Shown here: piece after piece, positions 50,435-62,155 of the stretch | How positions within the stretch are numbered: the stretch's first letter is position 1 | Layout: each line of letters starts with the position of its first letter | Assembly: GCA_903813345.2 (NCBI GenBank) | Contig: CAIIXF020000008.1 | Location: 629,341-693,340 of the forward strand | DNA: 64,000 nt | Reading direction: 5' to 3' | DNA from: Owenia fusiformis | Lineage: Eukaryota > Annelida > Polychaeta > Sabellida > Oweniidae | Translations under genes and position numbers: made by a program | Notes under the pieces: generated by a model | The model's input: only the letters and a program-made list of their open reading frames with translations | Databases searched by the model: none | Told to the model about the DNA's origin: nothing

Positions 50435-50840
50435 CTTATTCCAATATTTTCTTTGTAATATTTGACTGAAGTGTCTTATTCTTACATTTCTATGTAATTA
50501 AGAGTCTCAATTACATGTTTATTCACTTTATTTCATGGCAATTCCACTCTTTTTCACTTAATTTCATCATTTAAAACACGATCGTTGTGACATTTTCCTT
50601 ACGGCTAGAACATGAATCAACATAATATTCCAGAAGCAACAGCTGATTCTGAATCACAAATAAACCATCAATAAAATGTCAACGTGATCACATTATAAAT
50701 TGCCAAATATATTGAGTGAAATTTGCAAGGAATAAAGTGAAAAGACATGTAATCAAGACTCCAAATTAGGGAAAATGTATAGAAATGAGACGTTTTATTC
50801 AAATTATTGAGAGAAATCGCGTGGAAAAGAAGGATTTAAC
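50435..50840. mobile_element. Second complete foldback element
   Basis: The + arm (about 50435-50600) and the inverted arm (about 50690-50840) share the family landmarks: TTACATTTCTATGTAATTAAG, TTTCATGGCAATTCCAC and TTTAAAACACG on the left; AAGGAATAAAGTGAAAAGAC, GTATAGAAATGAG and TTATTGAGAGAAAT on the right. The spacer is short (about 90 bp) and the whole element is about 400 bp. Confidence 0.72.
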
Positions 50841-51970
50841 TTACATTTTAATCACCCGTGACCCTTTATTAACATCATCATTTTTCTCATTTATCAACAA
50901 AAACCGCAAAATTACAAAATGAGCAAGTTGCATAAATATCAGTATATAATACATACACACATGACCATATATGGAATAGCTTATTGAGATATTAAAACTA
51001 CATTTTAAAATAATGAAATGATTAACAAAAATGTTTAATGAGTTACAAACCGCAATGATCTCCATCTCATAAAATATCTTCAAATAACCGTGGAACGTGC
51101 AAATTATTAAAATTAAAACTGACTCATAGCTTTATTTAGCATCGTGCAACATCATATGTTTGTATAAAAACGAAACAGAATAGAAATCATATCTGACAAA
51201 TAAAATACAATAGAAATGATAAATGTGTTTTGGAAATGGTTGTGGTTGATTGTGATGAAATGGGTAAATAGATACAATAAGGAGGCTGAATTAAGCCCTA
51301 GTTAACAAGTCTAATTAAGAGACAAAAATTATGCTTACATTTTCCAGAATTTAATACAAGTATTAGATAGTTCCTTTTACGGTCAATATCAAACTACACT
51401 TGATTTCTATTCACAAAGCCAAAACAGGAAGGGCAACATTTGAGCATAACGTCAAGGAATTTGTCTTGTAGCAATGTTCCATCCCCCCGGCCCCATGACC
51501 AAATATGGAAGCAGTATGTCTTCCTGATGCAATCTGGTATCTGGGTTGGGTCTAAATGACAGAAGTCTGTAGTTGAGGTTTTCTGACAATCATAGAACAA
51601 AGGAGATAAGTATAGGGCAGAGTAAGTACCTGTATACAGTACTTCATTATGGCGCATATAATGTGGTTTTCAGGTTTAAAACCACCATCAACACATACAG
51701 GCCCATGTAGTCAATGGTCAATTTAACTGATACTGATCTCATGGGTGCCTCTATAATGGCATAAGGGAAAATGTGGGTTTCCCCCTGGCGACACGGCATC
51801 ATAGGATATCCCCCCATGTAAGCTATCTGACCAAACACTGACCACCAAACACTGCCACTGACGTCATGTTTCTATTTCCAATGAGACTAGTAACAGTTTA
51901 TTTTCCTCTGACACTTAGAAATGTTTCAAAAATAAATAAAGCATATCCAGGATTACCAAAATACATCATA
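50841..51970. other. Non-coding sequence
   Basis: No supported gene. Short minus-strand frames (up to 87 codons) have no domain signal. Confidence 0.55.
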
Positions 51971-51975
51971 TACCA

Positions 51976-52189
51976 CAGGCCCGTAGCCAGGGGGGGTTCG
52001 CATGGTTCGGGCGAACCCCCCCTGGCCAAAAATTCTTTCAAAATCATGCAGTTTTTCACCATTCTGAGCACTTTTTTAGTGATTTTGGCCCTTTTTGGAC
52101 CCAAATTGTCAAAAGTGAACCCCCCCTGGAATTTTCCAAAAAGTGAACCCCCCCTTGGCAAATCCTGGCTACGGGCCTGTACCACAGGT
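51976..52189. mobile_element. Complete 214-bp MITE with GGCCCGTAGCC inverted ends
   Basis: Terminal inverted repeats CAGGCCCGTAGCCAG / CTGGCTACGGGCCTG. TACCA flanks both sides (51971-51975 and 52190-52194), fitting a 5-bp target duplication, though the sequence outside is too similar to the terminus to be certain. Just inside the left end is a hairpin (GGGGGGTTCG / CGAACCCCCC). AGTGAACCCCCC occurs twice near the right end. Open frames on both strands across it are chance. Confidence 0.9.
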
Positions 52190-52194
52190 GCATT

Positions 52195-52774
52195 CTAGTT
52201 TCAGTTAGTACATTTTCTTGAAATTCTATCAATGAGGGTTTCCAAAGAAGTTAAAAAATTAAATAAACAAACAAACAAGGAAATAAACAAACAAACAAAA
52301 AACAGGTTACTAGTACTCTACATGTGAAACACATGAACACATTCAACAGAGAACATTTCTAAATCTGAACACTATCAGAATCTCTAAATGTTCATGAACA
52401 CTTTAAGCCAGTTTTTATCTCATGGCTAAGAAGAATTCAAATGTCATGGTTTTAATCATGATTAATTAGAAGGTTTTACCATGTTGGTATGTGACACAAT
52501 GTTGATGTTTTAAATTGATGCAAGGAGATTGTTTCTGTATTACCATTCTTCAAATGACTCAGAAAAATGATGCATTTTCAGGAACCTGTCAAGTACATGA
52601 AAGTACCAGAAGCATTTCATACATCCACCTGACTCAAATCTTGACCACATGATTCAATAGCCATGAAAAACCCAATAGAAAATGGACAAAATGATGAGGA
52701 AGTGAATACTTAGGAACTGGTCATTGACTATTAGGAAATTACCTATTCTGAGAATTCCTCTCTGAACATGCCTA
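52195..52774. other. Non-coding sequence
   Basis: A short AACAAACAAACA-type run lies at 52260-52300. Nothing else was recognised. Confidence 0.55.
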
Positions 52775-52935
52775 CTTCACCAATTTTCTCTCTAGTATTT
52801 GAATGAAGTGTCTGATTTTATAGCATTTCTATATAATTTAGAGTATTAACAACTACACATCTGTCTATTTCATTCCTTGCTAATTACACTCTTTTTTACT
52901 CTATTCTTGATTTCAAAACATGACCGTCATGTTTA
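52775..52935 (+). repeat. Arm of the foldback repeat family
   Basis: A well-kept arm: CAATTTTCTCTCTAG, GAATGAAGTGTCTGATTTT, GCATTTCTATATAATTTAGA, TTCATTCCTTGCTAATTACA and TTCAAAACATGACCG in order. Confidence 0.8.
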
Positions 52936-54074
52936 AATTCTCATGGTTTGGACTTGAAGTGAAAGGCATCACCTGATGTATATGACTGTGGGTTGTAAGC
53001 CTCAATACATGATTCTGACCACAGCTCATGACATTCACTTCCAACTTATGAGTGACATCCATGATTCTTATTCTGGTGAATAGTCCATGATTCATGCAAT
53101 AGAACAGCATGAATGGATTATTTCTAAGATTATGTTGCTCAATGTGGCCTGTTACTTTTGATGACTGGTTTTTCATTGTTGAAAATTCACCCCAACCCAC
53201 CCTCTCATAAGTGGATACCTCAAATCAAAGCATATTCCAAAATAGTATGTTGGGATAGATGGGCCTTTCATAGCTTTTTTCATTAACTAATACAAAACAA
53301 TGTATGGTTATTTGGTTCGTTGTTTGTATGTTTTTTTGTTTGGTTGGTTGTTTGGATGTTTGTTTGTTTGTTTGATTGGTTTATAGGAGGCCTCATTTGC
53401 CACATCAACATCAGCTTAATACCAGTATATTCCTTTAGAAACACCATGATGGATCAAGATGAGACTAACCATTGTATCATTGTTTTTGATAAAGTTAACA
53501 AAACGAAGTACAGCTCTGAGGAGGCTATAAGTACTTAAGCAAGGATCTCCCATTAAATACCTATTAATTTTAGAAAAACAGAATGAATGCTTATTTTTGT
53601 ATTTCTTAATTCATCTTAAAAATATGAATAGATAATTCTTGAGACTTATTCATGCAAAAGTATTTGGGTGAGTAATCTCTTAATGAATGAGTTAAACATA
53701 AAACATGTAACCCAACTCGCATACACCTGGGTTTCTATACAACTTACAGATCCCTCCAAGCAACTCATAAAAAAGCATTATTTTAAGACATTTTTTATTA
53801 TCATAATATTTTTTAACATAAAAGGGGCAGCTAAGTAAAACTTTTTTACAAACACAAGCCGCCAATTATAATTCAAAATGTGATGTTTTAGTGGTAAGGC
53901 CGTTAACAAAGCTTTACTTTTAAAAGCGCGCATATTACCATCAATTTTTTATTCAGTTCTATTCAGAAAAATTAACATTATATTTATCTTTAAAATTTCA
54001 CTTAACTAACGGCTGTAAAAAATCATGATTCAGGAAATCAAATTTTTTCATTCCCATGACAAAATTATCAGAGT
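52936..54074. other. Non-coding sequence with a GTTT-rich simple repeat
   Basis: A TTTG/GTTT-rich tract lies at about 53307-53382. No gene was recognised. The sequence sits between a + arm (52.8 kb) and an inverted arm (54.1 kb) of the foldback family, so it could be the interior of a larger element, but it shows no transposase. Confidence 0.45.
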
Positions 54075-54215
54075 ATCCATGTTTGGAAATGGAATGGAGC
54101 GAGAAATAGTGGAATTAGAAAAGAATAAAGTAAACAGACATGTAGACAACACTATAAATTGTACAGAAATATCTGAAAATCAGCCATTTTATTCAACTCT
54201 TAGAGAGAAAGAAAG
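54075..54215 (-). repeat. Inverted arm of the foldback repeat family
   Basis: Contains GTGGAATTAGAAAAGAATAA, AGTAAACAGACATGTAGACA, ACTATAAATTGTACAGAAAT and CTCTTAGAGAGAAAG, so it is nearly full length. Confidence 0.78.
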
Positions 54216-54324
54216 GAATAGGGAAGCAAAGTGAGAACTTCTAAACATGGGGGGAAGCAAGGATGTAATCACCTTCAGTCTTTTCAGCTGGCCCATGATT
54301 GAAATACCAGGATCTTTATACATA

Positions 54325-54480
54325 TTTCCCATTTTTTCTTGACAATTCAAATAATATTGTTTGTTTCTTTGTATTTTTTTTATTATGAAAACTTTAGATC
54401 TTGGTATGTTATCCCTTGCTAAGTACACCCTTTTTCACTCTGGTTTATTTTTTAACCATAACACCTCAACAATTTATGTA
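54325..54480 (+). repeat. Diverged arm of the foldback repeat family
   Basis: Best kept at TATCCCTTGCTAAGTACACC, CTTTTTCACTCTGG and TTAACCATAACACC; the outer part is diverged. It points away from the inverted arm at 54.1 kb, so these two do not form one element. Confidence 0.5.
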
Positions 54481-55824
54481 CAAGCTAAAAAGATGAATGA
54501 TTCACTTTGCATTTTTTATATCAAATATCAAAATAAAGATTTTATTAAAAGATACTTGGATAAGGATGCATAAATAACTCAAGGGTTTGATGCTTCAATG
54601 ATCAAGGTGGAGTTTTCAGTTTCTATTTCAAATTTTGTTTTCTGGCCTGTACTTTTAGTAAAATTGTAAAAATAGATGGATGGAACTCTTGCCTTGAAAA
54701 TTTTCGATTTGGGATGTTTTCCAAAGGTTTTATGATTTCATATACATTGTTTGATTCTTTGATTGGTTTAATAAATATAAGCGATTGTGTTATTTGTCAA
54801 TGCTTTTCTTTATATTGCTTATAGTTTTTCTGATAAATGAATACTGATTTGGCCAAATGAGGTTTTTATATCACATCATTTTAAATTTATTAACACATTT
54901 TAATAATACAATTAAAACATAAAAAACATGAACACAATCTGCGTCCAATTCGTAACAATGCAAGTCTATTATATGATTTTTATCTTTAATTATGATTAAA
55001 AATCAAAATTAAAAATGCAAATTACACAGATTTCTAAGCATGCTTTACGTTGATTGATGCTATTACTAAATAGGATTAAACATCAAAAGCCATTATCTCT
55101 CAGAACAGCAATATGCTACTGTATACAACGCTATTATTGAAACATCAAATAGAAACACAATTTGGTTAACAACTTTTAATTCCAACATCTGGCATGAAAC
55201 AGATAAAAACAAAGAACCAGTAACGTCCCCACTTGTTGCTCATAGGGAACTAGTCTTGCAAAAATAACGCTATTGAAAAATCATCATGTAACTATAAAAA
55301 CCGTATGACATTCGAACTACCAATTAATAAGAAAATAATAAGAGAACAGTTCGTGTTTTGTTGTCTCGTCTCGTTTAATTGCCATAATAGGAATGCCTAT
55401 TATTTTACAAAACCTGCGCTTTATTTAGCTTTACATATATTAATTGCAAAACATATCATAAATATCATAAAAATTAAAATTGTATTGCTATATTTAGAGG
55501 CAGATTAATGCGTTAATCTCATTTTCAATGCATATGACATTTCATATATCTCATAACCAGGTTTATGTTAAACTATTTATAGAAAAAATCAATTCCCAAT
55601 CATTTCTTTTTTCATTGCAACTAAATATCAATTAATAAGAAGGTTAGCCAGGTGGATCTGATGTCTGCTTCTAAATGTCATGATTATTTCCAATAGGGAT
55701 CGCATTACATAGATATATAAATAGAGTATGATGTAATCAAATGCAATTAGAATATCAATACATAAAAATGTGACTCATCATCAGAATAAGCAATTACAGT
55801 AATGAAAGGACCCATGGTCCTATG
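54481..55824. other. Non-coding sequence
   Basis: AT-rich, with no supported gene or clear repeat. Confidence 0.55.
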
Positions 55825-56772
55825 CTCACACAGTTTGGAACCTTCAGAGGAATGTATATCCTGACTTTCAAACCAAAATATTGATTTGGATTTTTAGTCT
55901 CGAACTTTGAGAAACTTAGATAGCACAGTTGTGTGACCTTGTCTGATGACCTTTGACCTTGAAAATTTTACTTAGTCAGAGCTCAGTAAGGTCTTTTGTG
56001 ATTAAGCTGACCAAAATTTACATCCAAAAATCAATTTGTAAAAAATCAACTTTTTTGACCTTTCAAAGGTCACTGAAGGTCAAGTAAATCCTAAAACAAA
56101 TGTCAGATTTGAACTCCTGGCAACTTGTAGATGATTTTCAAAAAAAAATTTGGTCAAATTGAAGCAAGTTAAAAAATAACTTATTTTTACTGTTTTTTTT
56201 ACGTCAAATATCTCAAAAACGGTAAAAATTTGATGCTGACATATTTTGAACAATATGTAGGGAATACTTAAATCTAGTAATGATGTAATTCATTGCAAGA
56301 AATAATCAAGTATAAGGCAAACTTTGAGAAACTTGTCAATCACAAAACCTGCCATTGACTTAATACATGAGAAAGATTCCTGAAAATGACAAGTCCTACT
56401 TTTTGTCAAATTTTATAGAGTAAACACAAAAAACTGTAATTCCAAGAGCTTTGAAATCTTCAGAGGTCATAAGTTGCATATAAAGCAACTACTACAAGTT
56501 ATTTGAAAGTTCTTCTTCAACAAAATGTCTAATATTTCCAGAAAATTTGACTTTTTGACATCAAAATCAGCAATTTCTCAGAAACCGGGCGAACTTGGGA
56601 AATGGCGATGAGAGGTCAAATAGGCATTATGGATATGCATAAAATGAATGTGGTTATGACTCAATCCGAATAGCAGTTTTAATTTGTGCGGCCAATGTTG
56701 ACGGACGGACGGACCAACGGAAGGACGGTCGCCAACAGACGCCTGGTCGATCCCATATGCTCACTGTGTGAG
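55825..56772. mobile_element. 948-bp repeat-like element bearing nuclear-receptor half-sites
   Basis: The ends are CTCACACAGT (55825-55834) and its complement ACTGTGTGAG (56763-56772). ATGCTCAC lies at both boundaries. Near the right end is a GACGGACGGACGG stretch (56699-56711) followed by related GGAAGGACGG words. The inside is non-coding and T/A-rich, with AGGTCA half-sites: a DR1 read on the minus strand (55947-55960), a DR4 (56067-56082) and an adjoining everted half-site (56056-56061). From general experience, GACGGACG-bearing repeats with AGGTCA words are frequent in marine invertebrates. Class uncertain. Confidence 0.55.
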
Positions 56773-57074
56773 TCAAAAAGTATAGAATTAAGTTCAAGGT
56801 CAAAAGAACATGAAATACCTTAATCATGTGGGTGTCACTTTTGCTTTAATCACCTTGTTCAAGATGAGTTGCTTCAAGGCCAAGCATACATGGGTGATCA
56901 ATTTGCAATAGTTGCTTTTTATACACACATTTTTTGTCACCATAATACTGGCCATCCATAAGACACAGACCCCCTCTAATCTTGTGTTCACTATGGAAAT
57001 GAAAAGAGAAGCACTGGTATCTAACCTGCTCGCAGAGTCTAGTTAAAAACTACCCTCTACCTAGTATAGACTAT

Positions 57075-57361
57075 ATTACAGTTTAGCAGCCCCACCCCGA
57101 AGATTGGTGACTGTGACAGCCCGGGTAATAAATCATTTCAAATCTACCATGCTGAACCTTTCTCAACCAATCAGCGAAGTGGAAGGAACAAGTGCTAACT
57201 ACGTGAATGCGGTGATGTCAGAGGAAATGACCATATAGAAAGTCGTCTGTATTTGAACGACTAACACTGATTGGCTCGGTGAGATCAGAGATTTATTGTA
57301 AACTGAAAGAGTGAAGACGAAGCTCTCTTTTAAGAAGTGAAGTTGAACGAATGCAAAGGGT
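57075..57361. promoter_or_regulatory. Promoter-like CpG-richer island with three CCAAT boxes
   Basis: GC-richer than its surroundings. GCCCCACCCC (57089-57098) is a KLF/Sp-type box. There are three NF-Y sites: inverted ATTGG at 57103-57107, AACCAATCAGCGA at 57175-57187 (identical to 13 bp of the ZFP36 promoter at 3788-3800), and inverted CTGATTGGCT at 57268-57277. TGATGTCA lies near 57213. Downstream, an ATG at 57351 is followed by a possible weak donor, GG|GTAACT, at 57359/57360. It may drive an unrecognised transcript in either direction. No exon beyond it could be defined. Confidence 0.4.
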
Positions 57362-57498
57362 AACTGGTATCATGATTCCCTCATAAAAGTATACAATTGA
57401 TACAAAACAATAAAATGATGTGTCTCATGATACTCTCATTATAGCCTATTATATGATATATCAAAAACGGGTTTAAGATGATAATGGGGCAATTGGTA

Positions 57499-57530
57499 GG
57501 GGGGTGTAGTTCAGTAGGTTATATGCTTCA
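57499..57530 (+). repeat. tRNA 5'-half-like sequence
   Basis: GGGGGTGTAGTTCAGTAGGT resembles a tRNA 5' end with an A box (TAGTTCAGTAGG). No B box or foldable 3' half follows, so it is at most a relic of a tRNA or SINE. Confidence 0.2.
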
Positions 57531-59105
57531 GTACAGTTGAACCATCAAAGTGTCCCATGGTCTCCTTAAGGAGATCCCCTCAGATCAATACAGAAAACAT
57601 CATCCTGTGTTATAAGCAAAGAAGACCATATAAGGTTAAGATGACATTAAATGTTAAAATGATCAATTACTTACACTCAATCAACCTACTTCGATAACAT
57701 TGACTTGACTTTAAAAAATCAATCAAAATGTTTGAAAATGATTCAAAATACTTGAAAATGTTTTTAATCTTTTGGCGATTATTCATTTTTACCAAAAGGA
57801 CACCCCCTCCCTAATTTAAATGAGCCACGACTGTTAATATTCAACTCTATCATTGCAAATGAACAACAACAAAATAGTTTTAAAAAACAAACTATGAGAA
57901 ATGTGATACATATATAAGTGAAAGGGTGAGAGAGATCATATGAAACCTCTCTAATACATGTTGATTAATTTGGAAATAAAACTAGCTAAAGTTAGCGTGA
58001 TACGAGGCGTATATGATCCACTGTTCAATCAGCAAAACATATCGCCTCTTTTATTCGGCATCACATCACCCGTAAAAATGTCACCAAAAAGATAAGTTTT
58101 AATTTTCTCCCTATTCAAACTTGTTTCCGTTATCCTTATGCATTCAAAGACGATTTTTTATATAAAAAGTGTGACTGCCGAAGCTGAACAGCTATGACAT
58201 ATCTATTGTTTCCATGGTTACTTATAAAAATCTGAGCAGAATATTAAAAGGTATAAAACAGCGGGATGTCTAGACTATGTGCTAGTAACTTTTCAATGAG
58301 TGTCCGACATTTGAATGGATCCACTGACGAGAATCCTCAAATAAACTGGTAAATAAATCGTCAAAGAAACTCTTAATCTAATCTACACTTTTAGTATTCA
58401 GTTTCGACCAAAACACATATCTTCAATGATATCTATTGCCCTATTGTAAATACAAGCGGGTCAAAGCTGCGATAAAAATGAATTATATTGATGAGGGTCT
58501 CGTCAAAAACAAAGTGATAAATAAGTCAAGAAGTTCGTTTATAATGATAGCAACATGACAAAACCTAACTTAACTGAGCTTGATTAAAGACATGAACAGT
58601 GAGGTACATAAAGGACCAGGATGTGTTGGTATGACGACGTTCAGATCATTATCAGTCACCGGGCCATCCCATAATTCAACATAACACGAATAAAATATTA
58701 GTAAAAGTATAACGTTTAGGAATTTGACGATTTCAAATATAGGATAACACTTCCTATTCAAGCGGACTTAGTTAACTCAATTCAAACAAGCCCCTAGCAA
58801 GACATGAGGAAACTAACACTTAACCTTTCATCTGTGTCCCTTTACTGGGAACTGCCAATTATTAATGGATGAGATTACGTTGAGCTTTTCTTTTAAAATA
58901 AGTATTTCGAATAGACATTGAATAATTCAATATAAAAAATAATAATTTATTGTAAAACAATGAATTTATGTACAACTTATCCTCAGATAATTTTATGTTT
59001 AACTGCCATGAACAAAAATATTTCATTGTCTCCCTCAGGAGCAGATCACTACAGCCAGGCATGCCTCGCATCTATAACTCTCCCCTATTTTATATATCTG
59101 AAACT
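57531..59105. other. Non-coding sequence
   Basis: No supported gene or RNA was recognised. Confidence 0.55.
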
Positions 59106-59172
59106 ACACTTGGCTGAATAGCTCAGGTGTAAGACAGATCTAAAGGTACTGGTTCAAATCCAACTGGAGTAG
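59106..59172 (+). repeat. tRNA-derived SINE-like head
   Basis: GGCTGAATAGCTCAGGTGTA fits a tRNA 5' half with A box, and GGTTCAAATCC 26 bp further on is a B box. The D-arm and acceptor pairing are broken and the anticodon arm is short, so it is not a functional tRNA. It is most likely the head of a decayed tRNA-derived SINE. No clear tail was seen. Confidence 0.45.
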
Positions 59173-59749
59173 AGACTTTTTACTACATTAATTATATAAA
59201 AATTGAAATAAACATTCTAGTTCCCATATTGATAACCTAATTCCAATGCATTGTACTTTTACAATGTTTATCAAACTTCATATAAACAATGTTACAATTT
59301 ATTGCCATCTTCTCCAGAAATAGCAGCCAAAATTCTAGACAAAATATAATATTCCTATATACTCCAATTTAATTGAAATATGAACAAATAGCTGAATAAA
59401 AATACATTAATAGATTGTATTTTTTCTTCAGTATACATCAGTATAATGTTGAATAGATTTTTCTAAACAGACCTTAGACCATCTAAAAATCCAAAAACTA
59501 AATGTACATCTTGGCTCAGTAGACATAATAATACATACAATACAGTGAACGTGTCAAAACCTAGAATAACAGATTTTGGGGGGATGAAGCTCTCTTTTAA
59601 AAAACCAAAATGAAACTATTGGAAAGAGCAAATCAACATAGATATTGTGATTCAAGGTTACTTGACATTCCAAGATTTATGAACATTTTATTTAGAGGCG
59701 ATTAATAAATCATTTCAACAGTATCTGAGGAATTCATAACCAAGTGTAA
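59173..59749. other. Non-coding sequence
   Basis: AT-rich; nothing recognised. Confidence 0.55.
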
Positions 59750-59946
59750 CCTCTAACGCTCACACATCTTACTCTCTGGAAGTGTACTCCTTGTGTTTAT
59801 TCATTCATATAAGTGTAGAATGACACCATGATTAAAAAATCTTCTTTTTCTTTCTTAGCCTCTAACGCTCACACATCTGACTCTCTGGAAGTCATACAAG
59901 TATAGAATGATACCATGATTAACAATATCATCTTATTCTTTCTTAG
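59750..59946. repeat. Two-copy tandem duplication, about 109-bp unit with internal deletion
   Basis: Both copies begin CCTCTAACGCTCACACATCT and end TTCTTTCTTAG. The second, starting at 59859, lacks about 20 bp of the first (the CTCCTTGTGTTTATTCATTC part). Confidence 0.88.
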
Positions 59947-62039
59947 CCTTTTTGCAAAACAGTAACATAATAGTGGAGTGGAGTAGAATGCATAATCTGC
60001 ATAATTATCTTTTCAATGTAAGTTTATACACTAACATTATGCACAAATAGATTCATAAATTGTCCTCGTTGACTCTCCTTTAATGCCCAAATGACATCAA
60101 TATGTTGTTGCTCTTAATGCCGTACATGAGAGTCAATCTCCCATGATTCAAAGGAGTCCCAACTCCCTCAAATCAGGGCTACATCAAAATAAAGAAACAC
60201 TTAATATAACATAATACTATATAATGTCAATGTTTAAACTGTTCATAATAGAATATTACATCATTACAGTATATCTTTACTTGTTCGTTAATGCACCGAG
60301 TCTTTTTGGCTAATCATCCAGAATGATGGCAATGTCAATGTCACAGGTTTTACACGTGATTTCACATGCGGTCCAATGTAACTTTTCCCGGAATTGTGTT
60401 CACTAAATTACACAAAATGTACAATGGTTTAATAAAGCAAGAGAAATGTGTAAGCAAACCATCCATGAATATATCTTTTTTTGGTGGTACAATTTCTGGA
60501 TATCTTTTCTTGATTATCTCAGTACAATGTTAAATCCTCAAAGATATTCATACAAAATCAGAACTATCTACTTATCTGTGAATTTCGCCCATTTTCAATA
60601 TATTTCCAATTTCATATATGACCACCATGGCCATGGTATCAATGGGTTGTACAAGAATCAATGGTGTTCCAATGAGTTTAATATGAGAATTATCCCACTT
60701 CATTTGCCTAAACCCATGATGAACTTGTAATCCTTTTCAGGTCATATATATTTACAACATTGAACTCCCCATGTATAAGTTGGGTTATCAAAGAAAATAA
60801 AGTAAGTAAGTAACAGGGGAGGGGTGATTCAAGAAATAATCAAGAAGAATGTTTAAATGCATAAGAAGTGAACTAGGAGACACAAGCCTACGATGATGAG
60901 AGAAATGGGGCAGATAGAAAATGATGGGACAATCCCAATGTACGAGATGATGATGTTAAAGATTCTGAGGCAAAGGCGGAAAGCATTAAAACCAAGGCTG
61001 TTGACAGAATATGAAAATCTGACTTTGACATATACAAATGGATTCAAAAGATGTGCTAATAGGCTGTAAGTAAAGAAATATGGACTGCAAATTTTAACAA
61101 ACTTGGGTTTATGCACTTATGAACATTTAGAGACACTTTTCCTTTTTAACCTTGAATTCCAGCCAACATATCCTATAATAGTCAGAAACGTAACTCCCCA
61201 TGCAGATTTGGACAATTAATTGGTGATTGTGCATATAACACAAATCAGTTCAAGCAGATGTTGTCCTAGAAATGCGTAAATGGCCCACAAAAAGATGAGG
61301 CAAAGTCACATGATGTTACGCAGGTTAAATCCATTGCACCAATTTTTCAAGTTTATCGTCCATATCAAATAATCAAATATATTATAGAGGACATTTAGGA
61401 TTGGGTTCAGAGAGTACAGACTTTGACATGATTAGAAAGATATCTTTGATCAACTCCCAAATAAAATATAATCAAATATATGTCACTAAGTACACATCAT
61501 GTTGTGAAAAATACACAAGTATGATGTGCTTAGAGAGGTTGATATTATTTGTGTAAATGAAATGGAGAGACTCCAAATTGAACATTGCAGAATAGCATAT
61601 TGCAATATAGGCCAGGACCATCTTTTAAGTCCAAACTTGGACAGAACAGGCAAGAACAAGAATTCAAATATTAAACACATACTTTGTAAATGCATATCTT
61701 ATTTTGTTTATACATGTCTAGAGGAATATCATCTTAGAATTATGGAATTAAAACATACTTTACTATGACATACAGGGTGACCCAAAGTAACAGGACTAGA
61801 ACTACTTGTATGATAAAAATCACAGTACCCCAGAAACTTTTTATTATAAAAGTTATGTATGAAACATTGTTTGAATTAATACATCCATTAATAGCCATCC
61901 TTCATTCAAATGACTTCATTTATCACTCAATTCATATCTCGTCAACATGAATGATAACTTGGCGCATATTGCAACAGATTTCAACATCTTTTAGATAACC
62001 CATGAGCAAAGTGATATTGCTGCCATGTTTAAGAACAGA
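59947..62039. other. Non-coding sequence
   Basis: No supported gene. At 61773, TACAGGGTGACCCAAAGTAA resembles a mariner-type terminus, but no inverted partner was found. Confidence 0.5.
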
Positions 62040-62155
62040 AAATAGAGAAAAAGAGAGGAATCAGCAAGGAATTACATAAGCAGCTCTAAATTGTAAAAAT
62101 GCCAGAAAATTCAGTGGTTTATTTAAATTTTTGAGAAAAAAGGTTACACATAAGG
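62040..62155 (-). repeat. Inverted arm of the foldback repeat family
   Basis: Contains AGGAATCAGCAAGGAATTAC, CAGCTCTAAATTGTAAAAAT and a TTTAAATTTTTGAGAAAAAAG end in the family order; moderately diverged. Confidence 0.65.

Noticed and set aside
51866..52198. 110-codon frame on + and 95-codon frame on - at 52 kb
   Set aside because: They overlap the 214-bp MITE and its poly-C/poly-G ends; no domain.
59106..59172. Functional tRNA gene
   Set aside because: A and B boxes are present, but the acceptor and D stems do not pair and the anticodon arm is too short.
61773..61800. Mariner-type terminus TACAGGGTGACCC
   Set aside because: No inverted partner or transposase remnant nearby; too short alone to call an element.
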